DNA of 64,000 nucleotides from Bacillus sp. FJAT-27225 (GCF_001685025.1 NZ_MAYU01000001.1:1061971-1125970), one strand, 5' to 3'. Positions 16,981 to 26,703 are shown, numbered from the stretch's first letter. A program made the numbers and translations. Notes: generated by a model not told the origin, from the sequence alone.

Positions 16981-18235
16981 CTAAATCCACCACACTTTCG
17001 TCTGGGATTTCAATTTCTCCTGAGAGCATTTTGGGGAGTAATGAATCCCGAACTCGCCCTAAATAAATATTTTCATGTATTAACTCTTGGATTTGTTCTA
17101 ACATTGGACTAAGAACTTCACTAAATTTAATAAGCAAATTAGTAGGGGGAATTACTGTACTATATCGCCCAATCTGATTCCAACCTGTTCTTGGCATTCG
17201 TGTTCCAGTAGCTGTACTTGTTGTATATTCAATAAATTTATCTTGAATTAAATTCATTAATAAATATGCTTTTCCAAAATCATTTTTTGGTATAAATACC
17301 AAAATATCTGTTGAGCAAACGCCTTCAACCGAAGTAATACCTACTTTTTTAAAATATGGTCGTAACTTACCGAACAAAATATCACCTTTATTAAATACCC
17401 CTTTAACTCCAGACACCTTTTTACTGCTTTCCCAATTTCCAAGAGCAATACTACCTTGTGGCATATGTTCAAGACCGATGTAATGAAAATTACGCTTCTC
17501 TTTATCGAGGTTTATCTTCTCACTCGATATTAAACACAAATCCTTTATAGCTCCTACTATCCATCCTTCGGGTATCTCCCCTAACTCACTTTCAACCATC
17601 TTGCCACCATTTGATTTATACGACAATCCTTCCTCGTTGGGAAATTCAAAGTCAATAAACCAGTGTTTAAAAATCGTTTGGGACATTTCTTCTAAGGAAC
17701 CAATCAATTCCTTATTTATCCGAATTTTTTCATCAATACTCGAAATAAAATTACTAACTTTATTTTGTGTCTCCAATGGTGGAACTGGAACGGTAATTTC
17801 CCTAATCGTTTTCATTGGGATAGTAGCTTGTGTACTACCAACACTATAATTCATTAATTTATTATAAAAATCTTCACTTCTAAAATAACTATAGTAAAAA
17901 TAAGGGTTATACTTTTTTTCAGTAAAAGTAATCTTTGCAACATTTGGTGCTAAATGAAAAGCATCATCCTCTTTTATAATAGCAACATTTCCAATAGTAC
18001 CTGTATAAGTTAATACAATGTCATCCTTAAATAATTTTGACCTTACTAATTCATCGGATACTTTTCGAGAAATTTTTTTAACATCGGTTAAATCTAATAC
18101 TCCATTTTTTATATTTAAACCTCTAATAGCAATGATTTCCGCCTTTTCATCGTAAACAATATACTTTGTAAATTCATAACCTGCTAATTTTGTTACATTA
18201 GCTATTTCGCCCAGAGGTAATTCATTATAGCTCAT
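16973..18235 (-). CDS. hsdS: Type I restriction-modification specificity subunit
   Basis: The start is the ATG ([11 protein letters not shown]) at 18235 that overlaps the hsdM stop by 11 bp. It has the usual two target-recognition domains (about 5-155 and 215-375), each followed by a conserved helix ([20 protein letters not shown] and [20 protein letters not shown]). The recognised bipartite DNA sequence cannot be read from the protein. No second or truncated hsdS copy is seen in the window, so no local specificity shuffling despite nearby recombinases. Confidence 0.95.
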   Translation of the reverse strand: MSYNELPLGEIANVTKLAGYEFTKYIVYDEKAEIIAIRGLNIKNGVLDLTDVKKISRKVSDELVRSKLFKDDIVLTYTGTIGNVAIIKEDDAFHLAPNVAKITFTEKKYNPYFYYSYFRSEDFYNKLMNYSVGSTQATIPMKTIREITVPVPPLETQNKVSNFISSIDEKIRINKELIGSLEEMSQTIFKHWFIDFEFPNEEGLSYKSNGGKMVESELGEIPEGWIVGAIKDLCLISSEKINLDKEKRNFHYIGLEHMPQGSIALGNWESSKKVSGVKGVFNKGDILFGKLRPYFKKVGITSVEGVCSTDILVFIPKNDFGKAYLLMNLIQDKFIEYTTSTATGTRMPRTGWNQIGRYSTVIPPTNLLIKFSEVLSPMLEQIQELIHENIYLGRVRDSLLPKMLSGEIEIPDESVVDLVV

Positions 18236-19745
18236 ATCCAATACCCCCAAGTGCTTGCCGAATTTGTTCTTCAAGCCTTTTTGATTTCGCAAATTGCTCC
18301 GATAACTCGCTTGTTAATCGAGCCATTTTTTCTTCAAATAATTCGCCATCATCTTCTACTTCTTCTAACCCAACATATCGGCCTGGGGTTAAGATATAAT
18401 CGTTATTTCGAACATCTTCGATAGAAGTAGATTTACAGAAACCTTGCACATCTTCATACTCTCCATCTACTGTTCCACGCCATTTATGAAATGTGTCTGC
18501 AATCTTGTTGATATCTTCATCAGAAAATTCTTTGTGCGTGCGATCTGCCATAAATCCGAGCTTACGTGCATCAATAAAAAGAATTTCATTGTTACGTTTT
18601 CTTTTACCTGTTTTTGATTTATCTTTTGAAATAAACCAAATACATACAGGAATTTGTGTTGAATAGAATAATTGTCCAGGCAATGTTACGATACATTCCA
18701 CTTTATCTGCTTCAATTAAGTTTTTACGGATTTCTCCCTCACCGCTGGTATTAGAAGACATTGAACCATTTGCTAAAACAAAACCTGCTGTACCGCCTGG
18801 TGCCAGTTTAGAATACATATGTTGAATCCATGCATAGTTCGCATTTCCAACAGGCGGAACTCCAAATTCCCAACGAACGTCTTCACGTAGTTTTTCGCCA
18901 CCCCAATCTTTAATATTGAAAGGAGGATTCGCTAAGATATAATCCGCTTTTAACCCTTTATGAAGGTCATTGTGAAAGGTATCTGCATTATGAGAGCCAA
19001 TGTTGCCGTCAATGCCACGAATAGCTAAATTCATCTTGCAAAGTTTCCATGTTGTTGGATTCGACTCCTGCCCATAAACGGCAATATCGCCAAGTTTCCC
19101 TTGATGCTCCTCTACAAACTTTTCACTTTGTACAAACATTCCACCTGAACCACAGCAAGGATCGTATATTCTACCTTTATATGGTTCAAGCATTTCGACT
19201 AAAAGTCGCACTACAGATGAAGGAGTGTAGAACTCTCCGCCATTTTTGCCCTCGGCACTTGCAAATTTACTTAGGAAGTATTCATACACTCGACCTAACA
19301 CGTCTTTTGAACGACTTTCTGAATCCCCTACTTTAAAAGAGAATAAATCAATAGTTTCACCTAAGCGGACTTTATCTAAGGCAGGGCGGGCGTAGTCTTT
19401 CGGTAATACACCTTGTAGTGATGGGTTTTCTTTTTCAATTGCGACCATCGCTTTATCAATTATTTGTCCAATTTCAGGCTTTTTCGCATTATCTTTTATG
19501 AATGACCATCGAGCTTCTTTTGGAACCCAGAAGATATTCTCTGCCAAATATTCATCTTTATCTTCTGGATCTGCGTATTCATCTTGTTGTAGTTCAGCAT
19601 ATTTTTCCTCAAATGAATCAGAAACATATTTTAAAAATAATAACCCTAATACGACATTTTTATATTCACCTGAATCTATTGATCCACGTAATTTATCTGC
19701 CATACTCCATAATTTTTCTTCAAATCCAATATTTGCAGTAATCAC
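18225..19745 (-). CDS. hsdM: Type I restriction-modification N6-adenine methyltransferase
   Basis: 506 residues from a GTG start behind GGAGG. The helical N-terminal HsdM domain is followed by the methylase with the SAM-binding motif [11 protein letters not shown] and the catalytic NPPF ([14 protein letters not shown]), then the C-terminal tail that contacts HsdS. It methylates host sites and, with HsdS and HsdR, forms the restriction complex. First gene of the hsdM-hsdS-hsdR operon, all overlapping. Complete. Confidence 0.96.
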   Translation of the reverse strand: MITANIGFEEKLWSMADKLRGSIDSGEYKNVVLGLLFLKYVSDSFEEKYAELQQDEYADPEDKDEYLAENIFWVPKEARWSFIKDNAKKPEIGQIIDKAMVAIEKENPSLQGVLPKDYARPALDKVRLGETIDLFSFKVGDSESRSKDVLGRVYEYFLSKFASAEGKNGGEFYTPSSVVRLLVEMLEPYKGRIYDPCCGSGGMFVQSEKFVEEHQGKLGDIAVYGQESNPTTWKLCKMNLAIRGIDGNIGSHNADTFHNDLHKGLKADYILANPPFNIKDWGGEKLREDVRWEFGVPPVGNANYAWIQHMYSKLAPGGTAGFVLANGSMSSNTSGEGEIRKNLIEADKVECIVTLPGQLFYSTQIPVCIWFISKDKSKTGKRKRNNEILFIDARKLGFMADRTHKEFSDEDINKIADTFHKWRGTVDGEYEDVQGFCKSTSIEDVRNNDYILTPGRYVGLEEVEDDGELFEEKMARLTSELSEQFAKSKRLEEQIRQALGGIGYEL

Positions 19746-20151
19746 AAGTATTTCCTCCCAGTGTTCCTTTACTATATGCTTTCAATTAAAGATAAAATTG
19801 TAAAGTCTTATACCTTCATTTTACTATCCTGGGGTAATATATCACTAATTTTTTTTATACATTTTGAAAGAGGATAGATTAGCTCCCGAAGAGCAATAAC
19901 GAATTCAACAAAAAAGGCGTTAGTCCTGTTTGGGACCATCGTATTAGTAAATTATGTTATTTACAATATTTAATATAAGGACTTAAATACAATGTACCGC
20001 TTTAACCCTTCACCTCTTTGGTTTAAGGACAAGATTCCTTTCACTAGTAAGAGGTTTTATCGCTGCTCTACCTAAGGACGTACTTCATCGGTTTGTTCGT
20101 GCCAACTTACAAGATAAAGTCTAAATGAACTTAATTTTGGCATCCTGAATA
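19746..20151. other. Element edge region between hsdM and truncated gerE
   Basis: 406 bp without a supported gene. It contains the third copy of the island repeat (19880-19928), presumably the hsdM promoter near 19750-19850, and the sequence adjoining the gerE junction. Confidence 0.4.
19880..19928 (+). repeat. Island dispersed repeat, copy 3 (diverged)
   Basis: Shares GAATTCAACAAAAAAGGCG and TAGTCCTG with copies 1 and 2. About 300 bp from the element boundary. Confidence 0.5.
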
Positions 20152-20367
20152 CTATAGATAAAACCGCCGAAAAAGGGCGGTTTTATCTTGTTTCTTATTC
20201 CTGCTTTCAAACCTGTTCTCCTTCGAAATATGGTTCCTGACTGTCTTTTCGCTTATATATAAATCACCAGCGATTTCCTTTGTTGTTTTGTCTTGTACCA
20301 ACAGTTCGAATACTTCTCTTTCCCGTTTGGTGAGCAATGGTTTATGGTTGAATCCGTTTTCCTTCAA
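20152..20367 (-). pseudogene. gerE: gerE, interrupted after codon 48 by the element
   Basis: The start is TTG at 20367 behind AAGGAGGG. Codons 1-48 align without gaps to B. subtilis GerE (74 aa): PLLTKREREVFELLVQDKTT then ISEKTVRNHIS, the LuxR-type helix-turn-helix. After Ser48 (20224) the expected NAMQKLGVKGRSQAVVELL is replaced by an unrelated Lys/Arg-rich tail ending at a TAG at 20152. The recognition helix is cut, so this product should not bind DNA properly. The gene sits where gerE belongs, beside the ysmA-like gene. GerE controls the last wave of mother-cell coat genes. Precise excision of the element would restore it. Whether it is a developmentally rejoined gene or a dead one cannot be decided without the left end. 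Confidence 0.9.
20157..20187 (-). terminator. Strong palindrome just inside the element, terminator-like
   Basis: GATAAAACCGCC and GGCGGTTTTATC form a perfect 12-bp stem with a 7-nt loop. The AAAA...TTTT flanks make it terminator-like in both directions. It would stop gerE transcription from entering the island. It overlaps the end of the chimeric gerE frame. Confidence 0.65.
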
Positions 20368-20467
20368 GTATTGTAACCCTCCTTGCCTTCGCCAGTTGTG
20401 AATCGTGGGATGGGTATATATTTAGTCAGAATATAGTATGTAACCAATCCTTTTTGAGTGACTAAAT

Positions 20468-20938
20468 TTACTTGATTATTGCTGGATTCTCTGGATTTGC
20501 GAGAAGTTTTTTCATTTCATCTGTCCAAGGGACTCCCTTGCCAGTTTTCTTGGATATTTGAACCATAGTCCCCCGCCCGGTAAAACATATGTCCCCTTTG
20601 CCTGTTTTGCCCATATAATGGATATCAACTGAAGATGTCCCGATCTTGTTTGCCTTTACGAAAATATCGATGGGTTCATCAAAATAAACCTGCTTTAAAA
20701 AATCGCATTGAAGGTCAGCGACAACAGGTATCGTTTCATTGCCGGGCCTTACCCAGTCCTGCATGAAACCGATATTCTTAAAGAATTCAATCCTTGCTAG
20801 TTCAAAGTATGTAAACGGAACCGTATTGTTTAAATGTCCAAACATATCTGTTTCCGAAAAACGGACCTTTACGGGATAGGAAAAATGAAAGCCATTCTTC
20901 CACTCTTCGATGTCTTCAATATATCCAATTCTGCTCAT
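20468..20938 (-). CDS. ysmA: Acyl-CoA thioesterase, hot-dog fold (YsmA-like)
   Basis: AAGGAGGA before the ATG at 20938 decides the start (MSRIGYIEDI), giving 156 aa. It has the 4-hydroxybenzoyl-CoA thioesterase hot-dog pattern: RFSETDMFGHLNNTVPFTYFELARIEFF, partly quoted, with the catalytic Asp in ETDMFGHLNN. It hydrolyses acyl-CoA in the cytoplasm. It lies next to gerE as in B. subtilis. Its promoter carries a palindrome of the same geometry as the fadR operator, so it is probably controlled by FadR and induced by long-chain acyl-CoA. Confidence 0.85.
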   Translation of the reverse strand: MSRIGYIEDIEEWKNGFHFSYPVKVRFSETDMFGHLNNTVPFTYFELARIEFFKNIGFMQDWVRPGNETIPVVADLQCDFLKQVYFDEPIDIFVKANKIGTSSVDIHYMGKTGKGDICFTGRGTMVQISKKTGKGVPWTDEMKKLLANPENPAIIK

Positions 20939-20960
20939 TTTGTTCCTCCTTGTCCTTCTT

Positions 20961-21012
20961 ATGAATGAGTAACCATTCATTTTATTATAGTATCGAATGA
21001 AACGAATGGAAA
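20961..21012 (-). promoter_or_regulatory. Promoter with FadR-type operator for the thioesterase
   Basis: Minus-strand -35 TTTCCA (21007-21012), 17-bp spacer, perfect -10 TATAAT (20984-20989), directly followed by the palindrome ATGAATG-N6-CATTCAT (20961-20980), covering the start point. The fadR promoter at 40554-40609 has the same operator with identical spacing in the same position relative to its -10. Confidence 0.7.
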
Positions 21013-21017
21013 CTAAA

Positions 21018-21047
21018 AAGAATCTGCCCGAAAAAGCGGCAGATTCC
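21018..21047 (-). terminator. Terminator of the amylopullulanase gene
   Basis: Minus strand: GAATCTGCC pairs with GGCAGATTC, then TTTTTAG. It lies 8 bp beyond the stop. Confidence 0.85.
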
Positions 21048-21054
21048 ATTGATT

Positions 21055-24000
21055 TTATGCAGACTTTCTTTTTTCCAAAACGGCAGGAGTTTTAACAGGT
21101 TTCTTCTCTTCCTTTTTGCCCTTATTGTTTCCACCTAAAGTTACTACATAAGTGGATAGTGGAGGCACTGTTAGTTTGTTTCCTTTGTGAATTGAGAGTG
21201 TCTCTTTACCCGCCTTAATACCATTTACAAGTACATTCCAATTCCCGCTTGCAGGCAAAGTAATTTCAACCGGTTTATTGTTCGCATTATGAACGACTGC
21301 AATTTTTCCAGCCTTATCCCCATTTGCATTGTCGTCAATGACATATGCAACAGAGCCTGCAGGAGTTTTAAGGAATGATAGATGTTCTTTAATCTCTTCT
21401 GCAGTCGTCATCCTGAATGCTGGATGCTCATTCCTCAGCTCTACGAGGCCTTTAAAATATTCAACCTCTTCGTCAAATTCACTGCGCCTTTGCCAGTCAA
21501 GCTGGTTGACTGAATCCGGGGATTTGTAGCTGTTATGGTCTCCACCTTTCGTGCGCATGAATTCCTGGCCTGCATGAATAAAGGAAACCCCCTGAGATGT
21601 CAGGACAATAGAGGTTGCCAGCTTGTGCATTTGTTTTCTGGCTTCCTCGGACTCCCTTGGATTGGTCAAAAGAAGCTTATCCCAAAGTGTATGGTTGTCA
21701 TGGGCCTCGACATAGGTTACAGTTTGTTCCGGATCGTCAGCAAACGTGTTGATTTCATCTGAATATCGGATTCCGCCGACAATGCCTTTCTTTATGCGAA
21801 GCTCCATACCCTGTTTGCCATTTACAAAACCGTTGTCAGTGTCATTGAAGACACTTCCCTTCAAACCATCGCGGATATCGTCATTGAAGTGGGCGATTCC
21901 CGGCATTTTGTATGCATTCTTCTGGTTAGCCTTTAACTCGGCAGGCAGGTTAGTCGCCAAATCCCAGCCTTCGCCGATCACGATAATTGATGGATCAATT
22001 TCGTCAAGCGCCTTGCGCACTTCATTCATGGTCTCAACATCATGGATACCCATCAAGTCGAAACGGAATCCGTCGATATTGTACTCTTCAACCCAATATT
22101 TCACCGAGTCAACAATGAATTTACGCATCATTTTATGTTCAGACGCAGTATCATTTCCTACACCAGTTCCGTTGGAGAGGCTGCCATCTTCGTTGTAACG
22201 ATAGTAGTAGCCTGGCACAAGCTTATGGAGATTCGATTCAAACGCACTAAACATATGATTGTAAACAACATCCATAACAATGCGCAGGTCATTGTCGTGC
22301 AATGTTTGGATCATCTGTTTCATTTCTGTAATCCTGACTGCAGGTGTATATGGATCAGTAGAATACGAGCCTTCGGGTACATTGTAGTTCTTTGGATCGT
22401 AGCCCCAGTTGTACTGAGGTGTATCAAGTTTTGTTTCATCGACGCTTGCCGTGTTGTAATCATACATCGGGATGAACTGGACATGAGTTACACCTAGGTC
22501 CTTAATATGGCCAAGACCGGTTTTTACACCATCAGGTCCTGTTGTACCTGTTTCTGCGACACCAAGGAATTTACCTTTATGTTCATTAGAAACGCCACTT
22601 TCAGGATGGATGGTTAAGTCTCTGATATGTGCTTCATAGATAATCGCGTCTTCCCGGTTTTTGAAGATTGGCTTATCCTCTGTCCATTTAGCTGGATCAG
22701 TGGAATCCAGGTCAATGACAGCACCTTTATCGCCATTTACCGCAACCGCACGAACATAAGGGTCAACCGCTTCATTCCATGTATCGCCAATTTTAACTTT
22801 GTACGTATAGAGCGTTCCGTTCTTGTCGCCATCAAGGACAGCAGTCCATGTGCCGTTTTCTGCCCGAATCATAGAAAGCTCTGTACCCTGAGTACTGTCC
22901 CAATTTTCATAGGTTACAAGCATTGCTTCGCTTGCAGTTGGAGCCCAGAGGCGGAATTTGGTCTGTTCTTTTGAATAGGTGTTTCCAAGATCTTTGCCAG
23001 GATAATAGAACTTTTCTTCAAAGGATTTGCTCCCAATTACCTTCCCAAGTTGGACGGTTGCTTCACCGTAGCCTTCCTTGGCTACTTTATAAACTTTTGC
23101 AAAATCCAGCTCATCCTTTGTTGTGATGATGACTTTGTTTGTCATATCCCCGGCATTGGAATCTGCAGCTTCGATTTTATCAATCTCTGCGCCCCTCAAG
23201 GTAATGCCATGGTTTGAAACCGAAAATGGAAGATTGGTAGTAAGCGTGATTTTATTCATTTCATCAATTGTCGCTTTAGTAATTCTTGGTGTCCTGTCGA
23301 CTTTTGCAGGGTTGTCGTAAATCCTCTTTTGTCCTTGGACAAGCCAGACTTCTGCTTTGCCATCTTCACTAAAATCAGTAATCCAACGGTCGCCGTCACC
23401 TGGATCTTTGGCGGACCAATCCGATTTCCTGACAATAAATCCAACCTTTGTTGCACCGCCAAGATTGTCTGCCTTGAACACAGCTTGCTTGCCATAAGAT
23501 GTAGTTTTATCAAGCTTGACTGCCTGGCCGTCGGTTTTGTCGGTCCAAACCCAAATATCCCAGTTGTCATAATTTAAATCATATCGGTAATAATTAAATT
23601 TCACTTCAATAGAGTCATATGTTTTTGGAGGCTCAGCTCCATCTGGATTGCTGGTGTAAACTGTATCATCGCCAGCCTTGACCCATACTTCGTCATTGCC
23701 ATCCCAAATGCCGTCGATAAAGCGGTCGCCGCCATCTTTTTCCCAGCTATCGGTACGGACAATGAAGCCGATTTTATTATAATCGCCAGGAATCTTCAGT
23801 TCTGCCACTTTCCCAAATTTATCTTCTCCGGTGAATTGGTAAACCTGGCCGCTCATTCCATCCGGCCATACCCACAGATTCCAGTCCTTTGTATCTCCTG
23901 CTTTCGGCTGATAATGAATTTTGATCGAAGTCGTAATTGGCTGCTGGGCAGCCTGCACATCAATAGTCCGTGGATTCAAGGCATCAAAGCTGAAAATATA

Positions 24001-26703
24001 CTCATCTGTCGCTTCAGGTGTAAACCTTAAGTTGTCCCCATCAAGCCAATTGCCATCCATTACGTACTTGAATTCAATTGCCTTTCCGGCCTCAAGTGCA
24101 ATCGGCTCACTCTTCCATAGCTTGGATTCAGCATCATAAGTTAGTGGATTGGACTCCCCATCCCATGAAAGCGGCTCTGATCCTCTTAAAATTACTTTCT
24201 CGAAAACTTTATTTCTATCCAGCGGCTTGTCGCTGAACACTAAGTCGCCAGCAATTTCATAGATTTCAAAAGACTTGGCAGCTACTGTGAATTTCAGATT
24301 GCCATTACTGTCACTTGAAACAGTGTCTTTATTTAGAGAATCTGTTAAAGTTACGTTCGTAATTTCCAGCTGATTGTAAAGTGAATTTACATCCACTTCT
24401 TTTGGCTGAGCCCCTTTGTTAACTACAACAAGGAATCGCCCTGTTTCGTCGGAACGTTCAAATGCAAACACATGCTGGTCTGCGGAAAGCTTTTGGAACG
24501 CGCCGGTACTTAATGCAGTTTCGCTGGACCTGAGGGCTGCGAGATTGCTATAAAACTCCTTTAATTGCAGGTCCTGTTTATCAGCATCCCATGGCATCAT
24601 TTCACGATAATAGCGGTCCTTCCAATCGGAAACCGAATTATGGTCCTTACTTTGTGAAAGGCCGACTTCATCACCATAATAAATAACGGGCGCACCTGGC
24701 AGGGTAAATTGTGTTGCTACCGCAAGCTTCAGTTTGTCTTTATCGCCGCCCGCTTCAAAAAGGAAACGTGGCTGGTCATGGCTGTCAAGGAATGACGCCG
24801 TAACAAATTCTTTTGGATAAGTTTTAATGTTATCGAGGATCGTATTGCTTAAACCAACCATGCTTTGGTCTTTCGCAAACGTATTGACAAGAGCATCTCT
24901 CATGCCAAAATCAAGGGCGCCGTCAAGCTCGCCAGCATAGGTATTGATTTTTTCACGGCTATCCCAAACTTCCCCATAAATGAATGCCTCTGGCTTAAGC
25001 TGTTTCACTTTATGGCGGAAATCAACCCAATAGCTGTAGCTTGGCCCTTTGGCATAATCAAGACGGAAACCGTCAAAATTCAACTCTTCCAGCCAATAAG
25101 GAATGACCTCGTCCAATATATAATCGCGAACTTCATAGTTGTTGTTGTTTAATTCAGGAAGCTCTGCAATTCCCGAGAACGAGTTATATTTTTCAGGCCA
25201 TTTAGTAAATGTGTACCAGTCATAATACTGGCTGTTTTCACCGTTTTTCAGAGCGTCCTGAAAAAACGGATGCTGCATTGAGGTATGGTTTGGTACAAAA
25301 TCATAGACAACTCTCATGCCTTTTGCGTGAGCAGCTTCAATCACTTGCTTCATCAGGTCCCGATTGCCAAAATGGTCCTCGATTGCTTTAAAATCAGCAG
25401 GATGGTAACCATGAGAATAAGGTCCCTCAAATACTGGTGAAATCCAGATTGTGTTGACACCTGTACTCTTGATGTAGTCAAGCTTATCAAGAACACCTTT
25501 AAGGTCCCCGCCCATCCAGCCTTTAAGCTGCTCGTCATACGGCAGATCTTGAGTTCCTGGTTCATCATTGGTCCTATCCCCGTTATTGAAGCGGTCTACA
25601 AACACATGATAAATGATTGCTTTTTTCGCCCAATCAGGAGATTCGAATTGGTCGACATAGTAGGCAAATTCAGTTGCGTCTTGAGGTACGAGGCCGTTTG
25701 TATCTGCAAACTGGGAGGTTGTCCCGCCATCTGCCCATACATCAGCAATATATTTTACGCGGGTTTCATTGTGCTTCTTAGGAATAACACCGGTAAAAAC
25801 GGTTGTGGTTACACCATTTTCAACCATTGGCTCACTTGCGGTTAGGATGACAGTCTGCCCATTCTCTGCTACTCCGAGCGCACCAAGAGGCTTTGTGCCG
25901 TCGGTTGTGAAGTATAGCGCTCCTTTTGTCACATTTCCAAAGTGTTTAACTGAAACTTTAACAATTACATTGTCTTCACTGGTCGGCAAAGCCGGTGAAA
26001 ACGCAAAGTTATGATTTACATCCTTTGCTACAGGTACCGCCTTCCATTCAGTAACTGTATCGGAATAAACTTTTCCTCCTGCAGAAAAAGTCGCAGTCCG
26101 TTTTTGTTCACGCTTTTCAACATACTTTGCATCTCCGAGCGCGTACAAATACTCGACTGTATCACCTTCTTTGCCGGCAAGATCGATTTTCCACTTGTGC
26201 CCGTCTACCTTTGTCAGGGATGTAACCGAATAATTAAAACCATTCAGGGATGAACCAAGCGTGGGAGTTGCCCATTCCGGCGTCCCTTCAGGAAGGGTTA
26301 CTTCCAGAGTCATTGATCCTGTAAAGTTTGACAAGTCAATTCGGACATCAACAGTACGTTCTTGTTCAGGATGAAAAACGAATACATAATTACCTGTCTG
26401 AGGCGGTGTAAATACTAGATTGTCTCCCGACATCCAATTTCCATTCATAACAAACTTGTACTCTACCTTTTTACCGCCTTCAAGCTGATAGGCTCTGCTT
26501 TTCCATACTTGTTCTTCGGCAGACCAGGTAAGTGGATCATTATCACCGCTCCAGTGTTCACTGAAGGAAGGTGCATCCCCCCGTAAAACGACAGTATCAT
26601 ACGTTTTCTCAGCTGCTTCGACAAATCGTGCAAACGGTACCACAAATGTCGAAAACAATAGAACGACTGCCAAAAGGCTTGATATGTACCTTTTCAACTG
26701 CAT
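21055..26703 (-). CDS. Secreted amylopullulanase with two GH13 catalytic domains, 1882 aa
   Basis: A signal peptide (1-30, ending near RFVEAAE) directs export. Order: a starch-binding X25-type module (about 35-115); an alpha-amylase GH13 domain (about 355-800) with FDGFRLDYA nucleophile region, IYGEVWD acid and FLDSHDQ; a second X25 module (about 825-925); two CBM41-like modules with WNLWVW and WDIWVW; E-set/CBM48 modules; then a type I pullulanase GH13 domain (about 1350-1800) with YNWGYDP, FRFDLMG, IGEGWDL and AHDNHTLWD. So it should cut both alpha-1,4 and alpha-1,6 links of starch or glycogen. The C terminus is Lys-rich without LPxTG or membrane anchor. AGGAGG lies only one base before the annotated ATG; a TTG two codons later (26697) has better spacing and may be the true start. 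Confidence 0.93.
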   Translation of the reverse strand: MQLKRYISSLLAVVLLFSTFVVPFARFVEAAEKTYDTVVLRGDAPSFSEHWSGDNDPLTWSAEEQVWKSRAYQLEGGKKVEYKFVMNGNWMSGDNLVFTPPQTGNYVFVFHPEQERTVDVRIDLSNFTGSMTLEVTLPEGTPEWATPTLGSSLNGFNYSVTSLTKVDGHKWKIDLAGKEGDTVEYLYALGDAKYVEKREQKRTATFSAGGKVYSDTVTEWKAVPVAKDVNHNFAFSPALPTSEDNVIVKVSVKHFGNVTKGALYFTTDGTKPLGALGVAENGQTVILTASEPMVENGVTTTVFTGVIPKKHNETRVKYIADVWADGGTTSQFADTNGLVPQDATEFAYYVDQFESPDWAKKAIIYHVFVDRFNNGDRTNDEPGTQDLPYDEQLKGWMGGDLKGVLDKLDYIKSTGVNTIWISPVFEGPYSHGYHPADFKAIEDHFGNRDLMKQVIEAAHAKGMRVVYDFVPNHTSMQHPFFQDALKNGENSQYYDWYTFTKWPEKYNSFSGIAELPELNNNNYEVRDYILDEVIPYWLEELNFDGFRLDYAKGPSYSYWVDFRHKVKQLKPEAFIYGEVWDSREKINTYAGELDGALDFGMRDALVNTFAKDQSMVGLSNTILDNIKTYPKEFVTASFLDSHDQPRFLFEAGGDKDKLKLAVATQFTLPGAPVIYYGDEVGLSQSKDHNSVSDWKDRYYREMMPWDADKQDLQLKEFYSNLAALRSSETALSTGAFQKLSADQHVFAFERSDETGRFLVVVNKGAQPKEVDVNSLYNQLEITNVTLTDSLNKDTVSSDSNGNLKFTVAAKSFEIYEIAGDLVFSDKPLDRNKVFEKVILRGSEPLSWDGESNPLTYDAESKLWKSEPIALEAGKAIEFKYVMDGNWLDGDNLRFTPEATDEYIFSFDALNPRTIDVQAAQQPITTSIKIHYQPKAGDTKDWNLWVWPDGMSGQVYQFTGEDKFGKVAELKIPGDYNKIGFIVRTDSWEKDGGDRFIDGIWDGNDEVWVKAGDDTVYTSNPDGAEPPKTYDSIEVKFNYYRYDLNYDNWDIWVWTDKTDGQAVKLDKTTSYGKQAVFKADNLGGATKVGFIVRKSDWSAKDPGDGDRWITDFSEDGKAEVWLVQGQKRIYDNPAKVDRTPRITKATIDEMNKITLTTNLPFSVSNHGITLRGAEIDKIEAADSNAGDMTNKVIITTKDELDFAKVYKVAKEGYGEATVQLGKVIGSKSFEEKFYYPGKDLGNTYSKEQTKFRLWAPTASEAMLVTYENWDSTQGTELSMIRAENGTWTAVLDGDKNGTLYTYKVKIGDTWNEAVDPYVRAVAVNGDKGAVIDLDSTDPAKWTEDKPIFKNREDAIIYEAHIRDLTIHPESGVSNEHKGKFLGVAETGTTGPDGVKTGLGHIKDLGVTHVQFIPMYDYNTASVDETKLDTPQYNWGYDPKNYNVPEGSYSTDPYTPAVRITEMKQMIQTLHDNDLRIVMDVVYNHMFSAFESNLHKLVPGYYYRYNEDGSLSNGTGVGNDTASEHKMMRKFIVDSVKYWVEEYNIDGFRFDLMGIHDVETMNEVRKALDEIDPSIIVIGEGWDLATNLPAELKANQKNAYKMPGIAHFNDDIRDGLKGSVFNDTDNGFVNGKQGMELRIKKGIVGGIRYSDEINTFADDPEQTVTYVEAHDNHTLWDKLLLTNPRESEEARKQMHKLATSIVLTSQGVSFIHAGQEFMRTKGGDHNSYKSPDSVNQLDWQRRSEFDEEVEYFKGLVELRNEHPAFRMTTAEEIKEHLSFLKTPAGSVAYVIDDNANGDKAGKIAVVHNANNKPVEITLPASGNWNVLVNGIKAGKETLSIHKGNKLTVPPLSTYVVTLGGNNKGKKEEKKPVKTPAVLEKRKSA

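Larger units (their letters stand above)
1..20223. mobile_element. Right-hand part of a recombinase-bearing element inserted in gerE
   Basis: The right boundary is set at 20223/20224, where the gerE reading frame stops matching GerE after codon 48. To the right, gene order is the normal Bacillus chromosome (gerE, ysmA-like, sdh). To the left there is nothing from the expected ysmB-racE side, only AT-rich accessory genes: CBASS nucleotidyltransferase, nucleases, two large serine recombinases and a type I restriction-modification system. No phage structural genes are seen. The missing 3' part of gerE (about 26 codons) is not found on either strand, so the left end lies outside the window and the element exceeds 20 kb. 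The exact crossover base cannot be fixed without the left junction. That the serine recombinases drive integration and excision is inferred from family knowledge. Confidence 0.8.

Noticed and set aside
16973-18235. Phase-variable hsdS shuffling by the nearby recombinases
   Set aside because: Only one hsdS is present, with no inverted partial copy; the recombinases are of the large integrase type and in a separate transcription unit.
13882-20151. Remaining 3' half of gerE inside the window
   Set aside because: The intergenic stretches of the island were read on the minus strand for the NAMQKLGVKGRSQAVVELL-like segment and nothing similar was found.
1-20223. Complete prophage
   Set aside because: No capsid, tail, terminase, lysis or replication genes recognised, only recombinases, nucleases and defence genes.
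21055-21120. Cell-wall sorting signal at the end of the amylopullulanase
   Set aside because: No LPxTG-like motif, hydrophobic segment or frameshifted continuation; the chain ends in a Lys-rich tail.
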